64,000 nucleotides of DNA from the NCBI GenBank assembly GCA_030142905.1, contig JASJOG010000201.1, positions 305,001 to 369,000 of the forward strand, written 5' to 3'. A program made the translations under genes and the position numbers. Shown one piece after another: positions 23,280 through 35,282 of this stretch. Below the pieces are notes generated by a model. That model saw only the letters and a list, made by a program, of their open reading frames with translations. It had not been told where the DNA came from and made no database searches. Position 1 is the stretch's first letter, and each line of letters opens with the position of its first letter. Origin of the DNA: Heliopora coerulea (lineage: Eukaryota; Cnidaria; Anthozoa; Scleralcyonacea; Helioporidae).

Positions 23280-25634
23280 CTACAAGAAAAACATAAGTTA
23301 GTCCACCATTACCTGTATGGTGAAGACCTAACAGTTCTACAATATGCATGGTTGCCACAATCAAGGTCACGAGACACGACAAAAGTCATACTTAGTTTAA
23401 CTTTTGTAGTACTACCAGTGTTAGAGTGTCTCTGATGATGAATGACTTGTCTAGGGTTCTATGATTTCCACTAGAAACCAGCATTCTACCAAACATTTGA
23501 ATAGGGCACCACACATAAGGAAGACAAAATACCGTTTTGGTCAAGTCAAGGGCTTTGTCTTTAAGTCAATGGCCTTTGATTCACCAGATACTTGCAGAAC
23601 TACTGTTATCAATTGTCCACAAGTTGTTGGCCAGGCACAGTGGTCTGCCAGAAGTTACTGTCATTAATTTATGGAACAATGGTACACAAGCTTTTTTAAG
23701 GTCAGGGACTGCAGGCCACTACTCTGAAGTTGCCAAGGGGAAGCACTGGAATACAAAACTTACCTCAACCAGAATAAAAACCCTAATCCAAACTAATCAC
23801 TAACCTTAATCTTAACTGCGATCAAAATAATCTTTCCCTTAACTCAACTAAAGGTTTTAGGTTTTGGTCTGGAGACACACACTGGATGTCCAAAATGTCA
23901 AGGCATTTGGTTTTTGACACTGAGATGCTGCTACACAGTATTTGTAAGTCTATGAAAGTATTTGCACACATTTCAAACATTGCCTATGGCATCAAGAATG
24001 ACCAAGCAACTTAGCAGGTAAACATGACCAGGTTACTTTGTTGCTATCATGACTGATAAGCAATGATATCTACTACTCTATTCAACAATTTTTATTGTAA
24101 CATGTAGGTGATGTAGCCACAACAAATGTTGCTAAATATCATTCACAAATAGGATAGCATTTTACACACAGCATTTTGTAGAACATATGTTGCATTAAAA
24201 TTCTTTGTTAAAACCAACCTCACACTCAGAAGATCTACAGCTGCAGTGTTTCCCCAAAGCAACTTCATAGTAGCCACCTGTTATTCCTGGCCTTGAGAAA
24301 GCTTGTCTACCACTATGACTTAAATTATTCATCACAAAATGAACTCCTAGCTGGCTGCTGTGCCATATCAACAGCTTATCAGTGATCTGATATTGTAATT
24401 TTGCATGTATGCAGAGATATAGCTAGCCAAATATGAGTGCCAGTTAAAATATCCTAATTTAATTTTCATTATGATGTCAGGAAAAAGGTGGAGAATGAGG
24501 TCCTTCCTTGGGCATTTTTGTACAATTGGCACACTAAGTCAATATAAAAGAAAACTACTACCACCTTCAATAGAGATTCAATTAAACTTACTAACACTCT
24601 GCTTCTTAAGGCAAATGGCTGTACACCTTTGCACTAAATCCAGAATCAAATTTAGTCTCTGCAGCAGTTAAGACACTAGCTACTTAGCAACAAGTCTTTG
24701 TGAGGAATGCCATATAAGAATCCTGTGAAATTTTGCTTGTTTACACTAATTTCACTCCTCTCTGAGCTTGATGAATGATAGATTAAATTACAATGATGTC
24801 TGCCTCACCAAAACTGTATAATTCATTATGTTTGGGCTAAAAATGTGCCACACAAGATTGATAAAATTACCCTGAGTACCAGGCACATTTGTGCTGGATT
24901 GCGATGTTACCACCTGGCATGGCTACATCTCTGGTATTGTATGAGGTCATTCCAGTGACCTTGACTTGAAAATGGCACCCTTGACTAGAAAAATGTCCCC
25001 ATGACTAGGTTGAAAAGCTCTTTTGTTCATCTTAGGAAGGGTGACCTTTTTACATTGTAAATCCTGGAGGAAACACTCAACTGCAGTGTATTTTTTAACA
25101 TAAACACAGTTTAATATCCTTATATCACAGACTCAGTCTCCACAAAAGAACATTCTCATTTCAACACTGCCTTACTACGTAGTAAATTTTATTTGTCATA
25201 AGCTTTTGCATCTGTAAGTCATCCTAAAGGACCTTTGGACTGCTAATAAAAGCTTGTTAACATATTGCACCTCTCATCCAATTATTGGTGTCTATTTACA
25301 GTCTCTGTGTCTCCAGGGCCCCAAAACTTTTTCGTGTTGGCATGCTCATGATAGTGACAGGATTGGGGGACAAGAACTGAACCTACCAGGATAGTAAAAT
25401 TTTAACACTTCAGCTACTGTACTAGCAGATAATTATGGCCTGATAACCACTGGCAGATACTTAATTCTTAACTCTGAATTGGTTTCTAATTAGGAAATAT
25501 AAGCAGAGATTAAAAAATTCCTTTTTGGTTATATTCCCAGAGATTACTTTACAAGTATGTAACAAAGTCAAGCTCAGTCTCAACTCAGTCAACGTTTCAT
25601 CCAGGCTTCAGTTTTATGGGTGAAGTTTGAAAAT
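23280..25634 (-). other. WASHC5 intronic sequence, no further exon recognised
   Basis: A diverged inverted pair occurs: about 23680-23755 (+) and 24241-24310 (-) share CAAGCTTT, CAGG and TGAAGTTGC words, and both could encode a peptide of the form QAF-x-R-x-G. This looks like a dispersed repeat, not an exon. The block near 24325-24425 has relatives near 27205-27300 and 28265-28340. Confidence 0.5.
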
Positions 25635-26710
25635 TGCTTCTGTAAAATAAATATTTTTGTCTTTATCACAGAAAAGGTTAATGGCTTTGACCTGAACTGA
25701 GTCAGAACATTTCTACAAATATTGCAAAATTGTCATTGCTAGTTTTAGAAATACAGAGAGAACTACAGTATTTGGTATCCAGCCAGATAACTAACATTGC
25801 TGTCAAACACACTAATACTGCTGGATTAAAGTTTGAAAACTTGTATACATGTACTTACTATACCTGTTCAAGATGGTGATGCATTTCTAAACACTTTTAA
25901 ATGCAAGGAAAAATCATGTCAATATGTCAATATGGTTTTCCCTGCATACTGAATTAAGCTCTTGAAGTTCTTGAATTTATAAAATGAAAAACCAAATTAA
26001 AAAAAATTAGATTCTTGATAATGTACAAAAAGGAGTCATACCATACCACAGTAATACATATAACCACACATTTATGATAAGTAATGGTCACCCAGCAATC
26101 TTCTGTAAATCTTCTTTACTACCAAATAGCTAAAATTTTTACAAAAATGCTGCTTCTTCACATGGACTGCAAAATACAGCAGGTGAGAAATTGAGTGTAA
26201 GATAAATATTTTTATTAATATCACAGAAAAGTTCAATGGCTTTGATCTGAACTGAGTCTGAAGATTTCTACAAATAATATTGCAAAATTGTAGCTACTAG
26301 TTTAGAAAATAAAGAGGAAACTAAAATGGTATCCAGCCAGACAACTAAAGTTTGAAAATTTGCATACTTACTGCACCTGTTCAGGTCAGTGATATGTTTG
26401 TAAACACTTTCAAAAGCAAGGAAAATCTTCTCAATATGGTTTTCCCTGAATTTTCAATCAAGCTCTTGAAGATCCTGAAGTAATAAAATGGGGGAAAATC
26501 AAATAAAAGAAAATTAGATCTAGATAATGTACAAAGGAGTCAAATTGATATCACATTGATAAGGACACATAAGAGGACAAATTTACATTGATTTATGGTC
26601 ACCTAGCACAATCTTCTGTAAACTTTTCTAAGTGCCAAATAGCCTAGAAAACGTATGCAACAACAACACTACTTCACATGGATTGTACACAACAGTGAGT
26701 GAAACTGCAG
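25635..26710. repeat. Diverged tandem duplication, unit about 540 bp, in a WASHC5 intron
   Basis: About 25635-26185 and 26190-26710 share the same order of words. Examples are TCACAGAAAAG, TGGCTTTGA, CTGAACTGAGTC, TTTCTACAAAT, GGTATCCAGCCAGA, ATATGGTTTTCCCTG, TCAAGCTCTTGAAG-type, GATAATGTACAAA and TTCACATGGA. Small insertions and substitutions separate the copies (roughly 75-80% alike by eye). No coding sense was found. Confidence 0.8.
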
Positions 26711-27387
26711 TTTGATAAATTCCCATGGGTCAATGACGTACACCATGAGCTGTATGAAAATTTTAGCACAAAATAATGAGGCAACATGTAAAGCATGAAA
26801 ATATTCGAAAAGATGACATAAGAACTGAATAAGATTCAATGTTAGATTCAAATGTAAGAAGTAGATTCAATGTTGGATTTGATTCAAAGATTCAATGTAA
26901 GATTCAATGTAAGATTCATGTTAGGAATTAGTGTAAGGATTTGCATTGCCATAGCAACTTTGGTCAAAACTGCAGTAGAGGTTGGAGATAAATCAATTTT
27001 GAAGTTTTGCCCAGGTGGACAAATGTTTAGAGTTAATTTGAATTACAGTACTCAAAGGACTGTTCTTCTGATAAGCTGAGATACTGTTTTCATATACAAT
27101 ATACTAAGAAGTACAAATTGCACTAAGATTGTGACATGCAAGTCTTCAGTGAAGATTTCATCACTGTATTTCATTTATATTCAGAGGTGCCTTGGGTAAA
27201 TCTATGCCACAAATTAATCACAGTAAACTCCTAGCATGGTGCTGTGTCCTGATGACAGCTTCTCAATGATTCTCAACTTTGTTTTTGTATGTACAGGGTA
27301 GTGCATTCAATCATTCAAGTGTTTTTGACTGAAAGAAAGTGCCTTTCACTTGGCCAAAATCCCCTTTTGTCTATCTCAGGTAGGGAA
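26711..27387. other. Intronic stretch without recognisable exon
   Basis: GATTCAATGTAAGATTCA words repeat in short tandem at about 26830-26925. About 27205-27300 resembles 24325-24425. No exon was recognised. Confidence 0.45.
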
Positions 27388-28141
27388 TACAGTAGAACCT
27401 GAGTTTTATGACACCCTTTTTTACGACCACCTGTCATATACAACCAGTTTTTCTGGCACGGATGATTTGTAGTTAAAATATACCTGCCGTGAGCGACCAC
27501 TTTTTAGCAGTCAAAATAAGAAATTTTACCTGTCATGAGTGACCACTGCAAATTAAAATTGCTGATCGCTCTACTCATGTGCTGTACCTGATTGATGAAT
27601 TAAGTTCAGCAGAAGATCAGTGTCCTCTTCCGCCAAACCTAATAAGCACGGCAGATTTAATTTGATCAATCATAATTAAGTTTCATGAGATAAGTTCGCC
27701 GTTTGAATCAATGCCGCTCCACAATCGCTTGAACTGTCTTGGCAAAGAGAATACAGGAAACAAGAAAAACTACGCACTTACTGCTTATCACTTCTGTGCA
27801 GTTATACTTATACTGTTGTGAATTTCTTTCTGAACGAGTTAGGAAATTGAAGTACAGTGTAGTTCACGCTCACCAATTTCTTTTCACTTAATAAGTAGAT
27901 GAACTTAAGCAAATTCTTGTGTGATTCTTAGTTGGACAAAATAATCGTCAATGAAATTTGGGTTTGCTTGTTCAATCATAATAATGTGCATTTTGCTGAA
28001 ATTTACGCATTTCCTGGAAGTTGCACCCGCAAATATTGTGGCCACTACGTCACATCACCACCTGTCTTAAGCGACCACTTGGCATTTACAACCACTTTTG
28101 GCTGGCAAAAGGGGTGGTCATAAAACTCAGGTTCTACTGTA
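27388..28141. mobile_element. Pogo/Tigger-like MITE, 750 bp, with TA target duplication
   Basis: The left end reads CAGTAGAACCTGAGTTTTAT from 27390. The right end is its reverse complement, ending at 28139. TA flanks both sides (27388-27389 and 28140-28141). Terminal CAGT plus TA duplication suits the pogo branch of Tc1/mariner. The inside repeats GCGACCAC-type words and has no transposase frame, so it is non-autonomous. It sits in a WASHC5 intron. Confidence 0.85.
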
Positions 28142-29285
28142 CTTTTCAAACCCAGGGGGGGAATGCTGATTAATGTCTATCCAACTGACCACTATGTGTC
28201 AGGGTGCTTTGCTTCATTAAATCTAGGGTTAGTCAGTATGACTTGAAGACACATGTACTGTACATATACAGTATGTTCCCATCATGAAACCTCTGAGTTC
28301 TCTGATTTCTCAATGAAAATGTACAGAGATATCCTTTAGCTGATGTCTAATTAATTCTAATGTTTCCCAGATTTTAGTAATTTTTCTCCAAAATAAAGAT
28401 TATCTCCTGAAACAATAAAAATATAAAATAATTTCCATCCATTGCTGTCAAAGCTACAGTATTTTTCTCATCACCTGGTATGCCTAGGCATTTAAGCACC
28501 TTAATTCTTACTGTAAACAGGGCAGATTCGGTGTATTCCATCTCAGTTTCATACTGGTTGGAAAGACCACACCAGAATATATTGAGAAGCAACTTACTGT
28601 GCAATTTACAGAGAAGCAACTTACAGCAATTTCAAGAAATTAAACAGAAAAACACACTCTAAAGAAGTGCCTCATACAACAACTTTCAAATAAAGTCAAA
28701 ATATTACCATGACCAATTTGTTTGTGTTCTTTAACTTGAATATTGAGATTTCAAGATGCTTTTTGTCAGGATACTATATGTTTCTTACTCTCATCCCAAA
28801 CAATGATCAGGGTTCACAATCAGCTTCCTGTGTCCTGGTAGAATCTCCCCGCCTATCATTTTTGAATCAAATTTTAATTTACTTGTAAAAAATTGTCTCT
28901 AAATGAACAGAATTAGGAAGCAATTGTCAACTAATGCGTAAAAGGTTATTTTATTTTAAAATTTGAAAAGCTTGATACAGCTACAAGGGAACTATGCAAT
29001 CAGAAAGCCCCTTTACTTTTATCAAATAGCGCTAGGAAGACACTGGACTAATTTTTTCAAAACATTCCAGCCTCGTCTTGGTGGACAAATGCAATATCCA
29101 ACGGTGTGAGGAAAATACTTGAAGTTCAAGAAGTGAAATGCAAGACCTTACTGATGGTCATTTTTGCAAAATCGAATAATAAGGTCGAAGACTGCTGATA
29201 GTTTCGTCTAAAAAACTTATCAGTACGTTCTAGAAACAGTTAGATCAGACTACATTATCAGGCCAGTTTAACTCGTCGCACGTAC
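28142..29285 (-). other. WASHC5 intron 1 proximal part, no exon recognised
   Basis: An open minus-strand stretch near 28374-28619 shows no similarity I recognise. 28265-28340 belongs to the intronic repeat family noted at 24325 and 27205. Confidence 0.45.
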
Positions 29286-29509
29286 CGGCTTAGAGTCGAT
29301 TTCGCTTCGTAGAATTCAGGTCCACGGAAATACGAGAAGTCGGCCAAAATATCACCATATCTCAACTGATCTCTTTTATTATCAAGACGGAATTCAAGCA
29401 GAATGAAATCCGACAATAGCAGAAGTTCAGCGATGATTGCATTTCCTCTCCTCACTAACTTTAACAACGTTTCATCACAAAGATTATTTTCTGCAACGAT
29501 GTCTACCAT
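29286..29509 (-). CDS. WASHC5: WASHC5 (strumpellin), first coding exon
   Basis: The frame starts at the ATG at 29509 and encodes [19 protein letters not shown], then [20 protein letters not shown] and [20 protein letters not shown]. This is the N-terminus of strumpellin, where the [15 protein letters not shown] and DFSYF-x-GPE blocks are conserved in animals. The exon ends at 29286 before a good donor, GTACGT (phase 2), so the open frame after that point is intron. Strumpellin is a core member of the WASH complex on endosomes, with roles in actin assembly and cargo sorting. The gene continues leftward on the minus strand; only one further exon was identified in the window. Confidence 0.9.
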
Positions 29510-29531
29510 TTTGAAAATGATGACTGAAATT

Positions 29532-29545
29532 ACCTCACGTGAGGT
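29532..29545. promoter_or_regulatory. 14-bp perfect palindrome with CACGTG core upstream of WASHC5
   Basis: ACCTCACGTGAGGT lies 23 bases before the start codon. Its centre TCACGTGA matches the E-box/CLEAR-type site bound by MITF/TFE factors on lysosomal and endosomal genes in vertebrates. Placement next to an endosomal gene is suggestive. Function is inference. Confidence 0.4.
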
Positions 29546-30797
29546 ATGTTCGTAGACACCTGTCGGAAAGTATCGTTTAATAATCGTTTAACGACGATTG
29601 CTTCAGCTCATGTCTTATTCACACGATATGATTGCCGCTAGTCGCTTTGGGGCCAACCGCTTGACCTCTTGAGATGATCTCGGGTGAACTAGGATAGCAA
29701 TTTTTTTGCCAGAACAAATTGGGCAATATATTTTTTTAACTGTACTGAAATCTGCTTTTTTCCTCGCCCGTATTAGATCCAGGAGATTTGTTTTGTTTTG
29801 TTTTGTTTCTAAATTGGTGTTTCTTTGCAAGTTATTTTTTCCGGGATAAGATACCAATTGGCTACAGCGGGACGCTTTTCTCAAGTGCTGCCACATCCCG
29901 CATGTTTGGATGACAGTATCCAAAAGGAAAAGAACATTTGGTATTTCTCGAATTGCATTTAAACCCTCTGTAGTTTTTAATTTTTTTAAAGAGCAAGCAC
30001 GCGAACTGATAAGTTCTTTCACAATTTTTCGTTTTAATACATTCGTTTAGAAGATATATCACTTTAAATACGCCTATTTGCATGACAAGGTAAATATTTA
30101 CTTTTGCTACCATTTGTTGATGCAAGAAGATCTGCTCCTGTAGCCTAATGTATGTAAGGACCCATTTTCACGGTACTTATTATCACGGCATTATCGAAAA
30201 CAATTGTTCATCCTGGGGTATGTAATGCTGTCCCTTAGGCAAGATTCCTGCCAGCTTTCATTCGCTTGCCAAATGAGCAATACGTCCTGGTGGCATCGTT
30301 GTACGGTGTCTGGTAAGAAAACAAACACATGTTAACCTAACCCTCCGACTATATATACCGCATTTACTCCATGAAGCGCCGAGGCACTCCATAAATTTAT
30401 AGTTTTTCGGATAAGGAGCTTATTTGGGGGAAGCGTTTATTTGAGGGCGGCACTCTTTAAAAAATCGTAGCAATTGTAAGAGATAACAGACAAATGTTAA
30501 TAACCGAAACGCACTGTACTACAAAAGAATGAATGTCCGAGCGTGGTTTAGATTGAGTTGTACCGCACTTGTTTTTTAGTTTGGCTCCTCGAACAATTTA
30601 GTCTGTTCATGCTTCAATTAAGAGTCCATTGTTGTGAATGAATAACGACGCTTGTTTGAGGACGGTGCTGTTTAATATCTTTGTCTCATATGAGACTCGT
30701 AATTCGGGCGGTGCTAAATCGGGGCAGGCGCTTAATCGACTCAATATTGTCATGAAAATTCTGCGAGGCCAAGACACAGTGATGTAGGATGCCTTTT
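29546..30797. other. Stretch without recognisable gene
   Basis: It contains a copy of the GTTTGGAT-CAGTATCCAAA dispersed motif (about 29885-29950) and, near 30350-30730, words such as GCGCTTAT and GGGGG reminiscent of the 20410-21830 region. No exon was recognised. Confidence 0.4.
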
Positions 30798-30945
30798 TTC
30801 ACGATAAAGGTGCACATTACTACAGAGAAGATGTCTATTTCTTAGAGGAAGACGCTTATTTCTTCAGCGAAGATGCGCGCTTTTCCGGTGAAGGTATGTC
30901 GTTTCATAGGGAAAAGCTGAGTTTACAAATAGGATATGCACATTT
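30798..30945. repeat. Diverged 21-nt tandem repeat, about seven units
   Basis: Units start about every 21 bases and share a GAAGATG-x-x-x-TT core (AGAAGATGTCTATT, GGAAGACGCTTATT, CGAAGATGCGCGCTT, TGAAGGTATGTCGTT). The period is a multiple of three but stops interrupt every frame I read through it, so coding is not supported now. Confidence 0.65.
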
Positions 30946-33900
30946 TAATGTCGAAGTGACAGTGCCATATTACCAACCCGAAGATCCATTTGCTCGCAGA
31001 AACTAGGAGAAACTACATGTTTTCATGGAGAAAGGGTAGACCTTAAGGTTGATTCACCAGCCACAGTACCAATGAGTTAACAGAATACATCAAACAATCA
31101 TATACAACAATGCAATTGGGTAAATAGGCGCAAAATCAACATCTACAGTTCTGTCAAATTAGGACGCAAAATTGAGCCCAAGCTAGCAAGTGGATTGGAT
31201 AAGTCCTGGTACCAGTAGCTTTTTGGCTACCTGCTCAAAAACAACACAATGTCCTAATTTTTGACTGGAGCAAGTGGCTTTTACCAACAGCCGGATCTAC
31301 ACAGGACGCTAGCGACACGAACTTGATTCGAATGAAAACGTACACTTTTCTCTGCGTTTTGGCTTCTCTTCTACAAGATAACCGCCTTTCCGGTAGCAAA
31401 AACTTAGTGTTTCGAAAACGACGATGACATCACAACGTGCGCGGAGCTAGCTTACTACGCATGCCCAATAAACAGGCAGTAACGTTTTCCAATCGTTGCT
31501 GCATTTACGTGTGGACGGGATGACAAATGAAAACGGTTTAAAAACGGTCGAGTAAACGGAAAATTTTGTAAGCGTTCATGTGAAAACGTGTACGTGTGGA
31601 CGAAGACTTACTTTGATTAATTAATCTGTGCTGACAACTCGTGGGATCGCCTTAGTCCTGTTTCTCTTTTCTGATTGGTCTCTCTTCAGTTCGTTGAGTG
31701 GGTAAGGGTCTGAAAAACAGATCATGTTTCTATATGATTTGTGTCATTTGTTCAATTAAATTTTGACACTCGCTGCGTTTGCGTACGGTGTAGAAGCACC
31801 ATAACCCTGGTCCTAACGCTAATCCTAATCCATAAGTAGTAAAAATATGCTGAAGTAAAAAGCAACTAAGAAGAAGAGAGAAAAAGAACAACTGATGGAA
31901 AAAATTCAAAAATTGTTGCTTGCTGTACAGTATTTGATCCCAATACATTCCCCATCGACCCCATGAGATGACAATGAGCCAACCACTGGACCAGGATCTT
32001 GTCTCCACTTCTTGCTAAGTCATCGATATATAATATTAAACAGGTAACGAAAACAGATTAGCCATCTGGACTGTGACAGTAGAGGGAAAATATTTCCTTG
32101 ACGACGTACAAGGATAAACAAATTTGGTGTGTATTTCCTCCCGTAGTGAAACTAAAGTAGAGAATGAAGTGGCATCACACCATTGTTCAACTTTGGTTAA
32201 TAAAGTAAATCCGGAATCAAATTAGAAGGTCAGAAGTCTGTGGTTACATATGGTGAAGGTGTTGCTTGTAATAGTTACTTTCGTTGGAAATCACGGTATA
32301 TCACTCAGACGACTGCTATAGACTTCGTTCGCCTTCAGGTAAGAAAGTCAACAATATATACCTTCCAGTAAGCGATAACCTCAAACATAACCTATCAAAC
32401 GCAAACCCAAGAACTTACTAAAGATAAGTGAACTCAACTCTGCTTCACACAAAGCGACGTAACGACTGGGTCACGCGAAACCAAAACAAACTCAGACTCC
32501 CCAATTCGCGATCGAGTCAACAAAGTGTCGAAATGACAAGGAAATCACGAAATAAGAAAAAAACTACTGTTTTCTTTCTTTCGTTATGTTAATGTCCTTA
32601 TGTCGTTATGCGGGTGGTGGAAACTAGGCCCAAAGTCGCTTAACTAAACCGTGGCCACACACAGCGTGGTTAACGCCGTCCCGAAGCTCTGCGACTGTAC
32701 CGTCGGAAAGGAAGACTTGCTACAGAGAACGTAGTCATTGGTCATTACTACAAGTACGAGCGATAAATTGACAGGATCGCGGTCAAGTTATTGGACACCT
32801 TGTTTTTCGCAAATTGATTACATGGTTTGAATTTTGGTAGGTTAAGGTCATCTCATCTCGATGCTGAATTTAAAATAGAGATTCGGTCAAACTCTTCTAA
32901 TGTTCAAAGACATTCCAATACGATATGAATGAGCTACTGTAATGTACGCTATTTAACATGGAGTATAACAATTATAATAGGACTACGGTTTCTTCCAGTC
33001 GCGCAACATCATACTGGATAAAATTATAATATACAATGAATATGAAGCTAGTCTGACGCGGATAAAGTCAGTGTAAGAGACTTTCTTGTCATGTTTCAAT
33101 GGGCGGCAGTCAACGCTAACGAGGGAGTGGGATTTCTGGATTTTATTGGTTCACTCGACGCTTTGCGAACATTCCAACGCTTTGATCTTAAACTTGTGAA
33201 GGTCAAAATTGGGTTTTACCTTTAAAGAAATGTAGCAAGCGTTACGTCTTTCTCTGGATTTTTTGGTTCGAGGTTTGCTAATCGACGATGGCTGATTTCG
33301 AGAGGGTACAGCCAGTGTCCAAAGAAATTTCTTCAAGTAGAAATATTCGCGAACATATCGCTTGTCATCAATCGTTACAGTCGACTGTCGCCAGCCCAAG
33401 CTTGGCAGATCTTGCATGCGTCTTCCATTGACTTAATCCATCTCAAACTAACTTTATATTCACTCTATATGTAGTTTTACCCGCTCTAATGATGTTTGCG
33501 ATTCGATGAAGCGTTTTAAACACAAAGTCATATCAAGATTATGTGTTAAATTACATATCTCATTACGACTGTGATTATCGTCTGGTTGCATTCCCTACCA
33601 ATGACTAAGTAATAGAACAGACCCTGGTTAACTGACTGAGATTTGGTTCTTTATTACTCTCTAAATTAAGTATTTTTAAGACAGTGTCACTTGTCACAGA
33701 AGATTTGTACTTGTTGGGCAATCTCACGGACTAGTAAAACAGCCTTAATGGGGCTGGCAGCCATTCAGTACTGTAGGGTATTTGGTAACCTACTAAATTT
33801 GCTTCGTACCCACGTCTTTAGCAAAGGAGGAACAACGAAAGAGCAGAGATACTGTTATAACGCTTATCGTATGTTCTACAAGGAAAAGAAGTTAAGGGGA

Positions 33901-34142
33901 ATGGTATTTGTGCAAATCATGGTCATTTCGGTACCTCTAATTCATTGTTATCATAGCTTCGTGTTCAAGCGCGTTATTCGCAGAAATATGAAAGTTTGTC
34001 TGTCCCCTTATTTCTCGTAAGCGTAAATATTTCATCGTAAAGCGACTTACTTCATCATAATGCGTAAACGACGTCATTTTATATTTCAGTGTGCATTAAC
34101 AGACACATGTTTTAAGCTTGACTATCCTTTGCCGCTTTCCAA
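30946..34142. other. Stretch without recognisable gene
   Basis: An open minus-strand frame at 33151-33417 and others have no motif I recognise. 31290-31620 has GTGTGGACG/GTTTTC-type words in both orientations, typical of small DNA elements, without clear ends. Confidence 0.4.
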
Positions 34143-34340
34143 CTACAGTCGAACCTCTACTTACGGACACCTCCCGGAAGCGGACACCTCTTGTAAGCGG
34201 ACACTGTTTTTGGGTCCCGACCAAAACACTATTAAATTACTACATTTACAACCTTCCCTAGGCGGACACTTCTCGTAAGCGGACGCGGACACCAATTACA
34301 CCTTCCCAAACATTATAACCTCTCGTAAGCGGACAGACTG
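34143..34340. repeat. Pogo-like terminal fragment with repeated GTAAGCGGACA words
   Basis: The block starts CAGTCGAACCTCTACTTACG after a TA, like a pogo/Tigger end. TAAGCGGACA recurs about four times. No opposite end was found, so it is a fragment. Confidence 0.5.
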
Positions 34341-34526
34341 GATTTATTTTCTGTTAAATTAATAATTATGCTGCTTAGATAACTATACAGTATTAGGATA
34401 GAAATATATGTGTTTGATACATTCATTAAGTTATTAACTGAGCTGATGACAGGTCGATGCGGAAACTATATATGTATGAATTAAATCCGTTATTGTAGCG
34501 TCGAATCATTAGCAGTCATTGTTAAT

Positions 34527-34964
34527 TTAAATTTTCTTGTCCAACAACACATATCCAGTCCTGTGTATTTTGTTCCTCAACCAAGTCAAAGAAAATTGGT
34601 CACCCTGGAACGTATAAACGCACGGAATCTCAAGTCCGTAACCAGCCCCACGATTTATTAATTTTCCCCTTAATGTAACAATTGCAGAATTGGACGAACG
34701 TTTCAAAAATTTGCTCACGTAGGGTGCCATACTTTTGGGTATATGACCCACAACGTCAACTGTTTCATTAACAGTATTGGCATGAGATGTGCCGCTGCTT
34801 TCTGTTGATCTCTGAGATGGTTTAACAATTGCCACAGCATGTGAATCTTTTTTGTTTTCTGGTTCCCCTTTTAACTCGTATTTTTCGTTCACTTTTGGTT
34901 CCCAAATATCCATGTATTCATGGTAACCTTGTATGTATGATTCCACATCAATGAAAGTATCCAT
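34527..34964 (-). CDS. HIRAN-domain-like small protein, intact ORF
   Basis: The 145-codon frame is uninterrupted from the ATG at 34964. It has YELKGEPENKKDSHAVAIV (residues about 29-47), VVGHIPKSMAPYVSKFL (about 71-87) and a GYGLEIPCVYTF block, the order of a HIRAN-type domain (EP-x-N-x-x-D-x-x-A-V followed by GxIP). HIRAN domains bind DNA ends in helicases such as HLTF, but stand-alone forms like this have no settled role. It lies next to mobile DNA and may travel with an element. No transmembrane segment or signal peptide is seen. Domain call by eye. Confidence 0.6.
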   Translation of the reverse strand: MDTFIDVESYIQGYHEYMDIWEPKVNEKYELKGEPENKKDSHAVAIVKPSQRSTESSGTSHANTVNETVDVVGHIPKSMAPYVSKFLKRSSNSAIVTLRGKLINRGAGYGLEIPCVYTFQGDQFSLTWLRNKIHRTGYVLLDKKI

Positions 34965-35282
34965 TGCTTTGCGCTTTTGCGGAAGGGCTTTGCTAAACTA
35001 TACGCCGCACGCGCAACACTTATGGATATCATAACATCACACCTGCTCATGTTTCAGTAACAAACAAAAAGCAAAAGCTGAAGGAAACGACCAACCAAAA
35101 TCAACACTGCATAAGTCAATTATAAGTTCAACTTTATCATCAATGCTTAAACAAGTGCGAGCTTTGGACAGGCTCATATCTTTAACCTAGTTCTTTTCCT
35201 TTTTCTTATTTTTAAGATATCATGAAAGTCATCCACAGCTAGGTATCAGAAAAATCGCAGAGAAATTTAGCTGTGGCCGAAC
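34965..35282. other. Stretch without gene; 3' LTR of the Ty3 element not found
   Basis: A 3' LTR matching 40767-41014 would be expected here but is not seen, so the Ty3 copy is probably truncated on this side. Confidence 0.5.

Noticed and set aside
28374..28619. Possible WASHC5 exon 2
   Set aside because: The peptide does not resemble the strumpellin segment expected after exon 1.
33151..33417. Possible host exon on the minus strand (88 codons)
   Set aside because: No motif or splice context convincing enough, and no recognised family.
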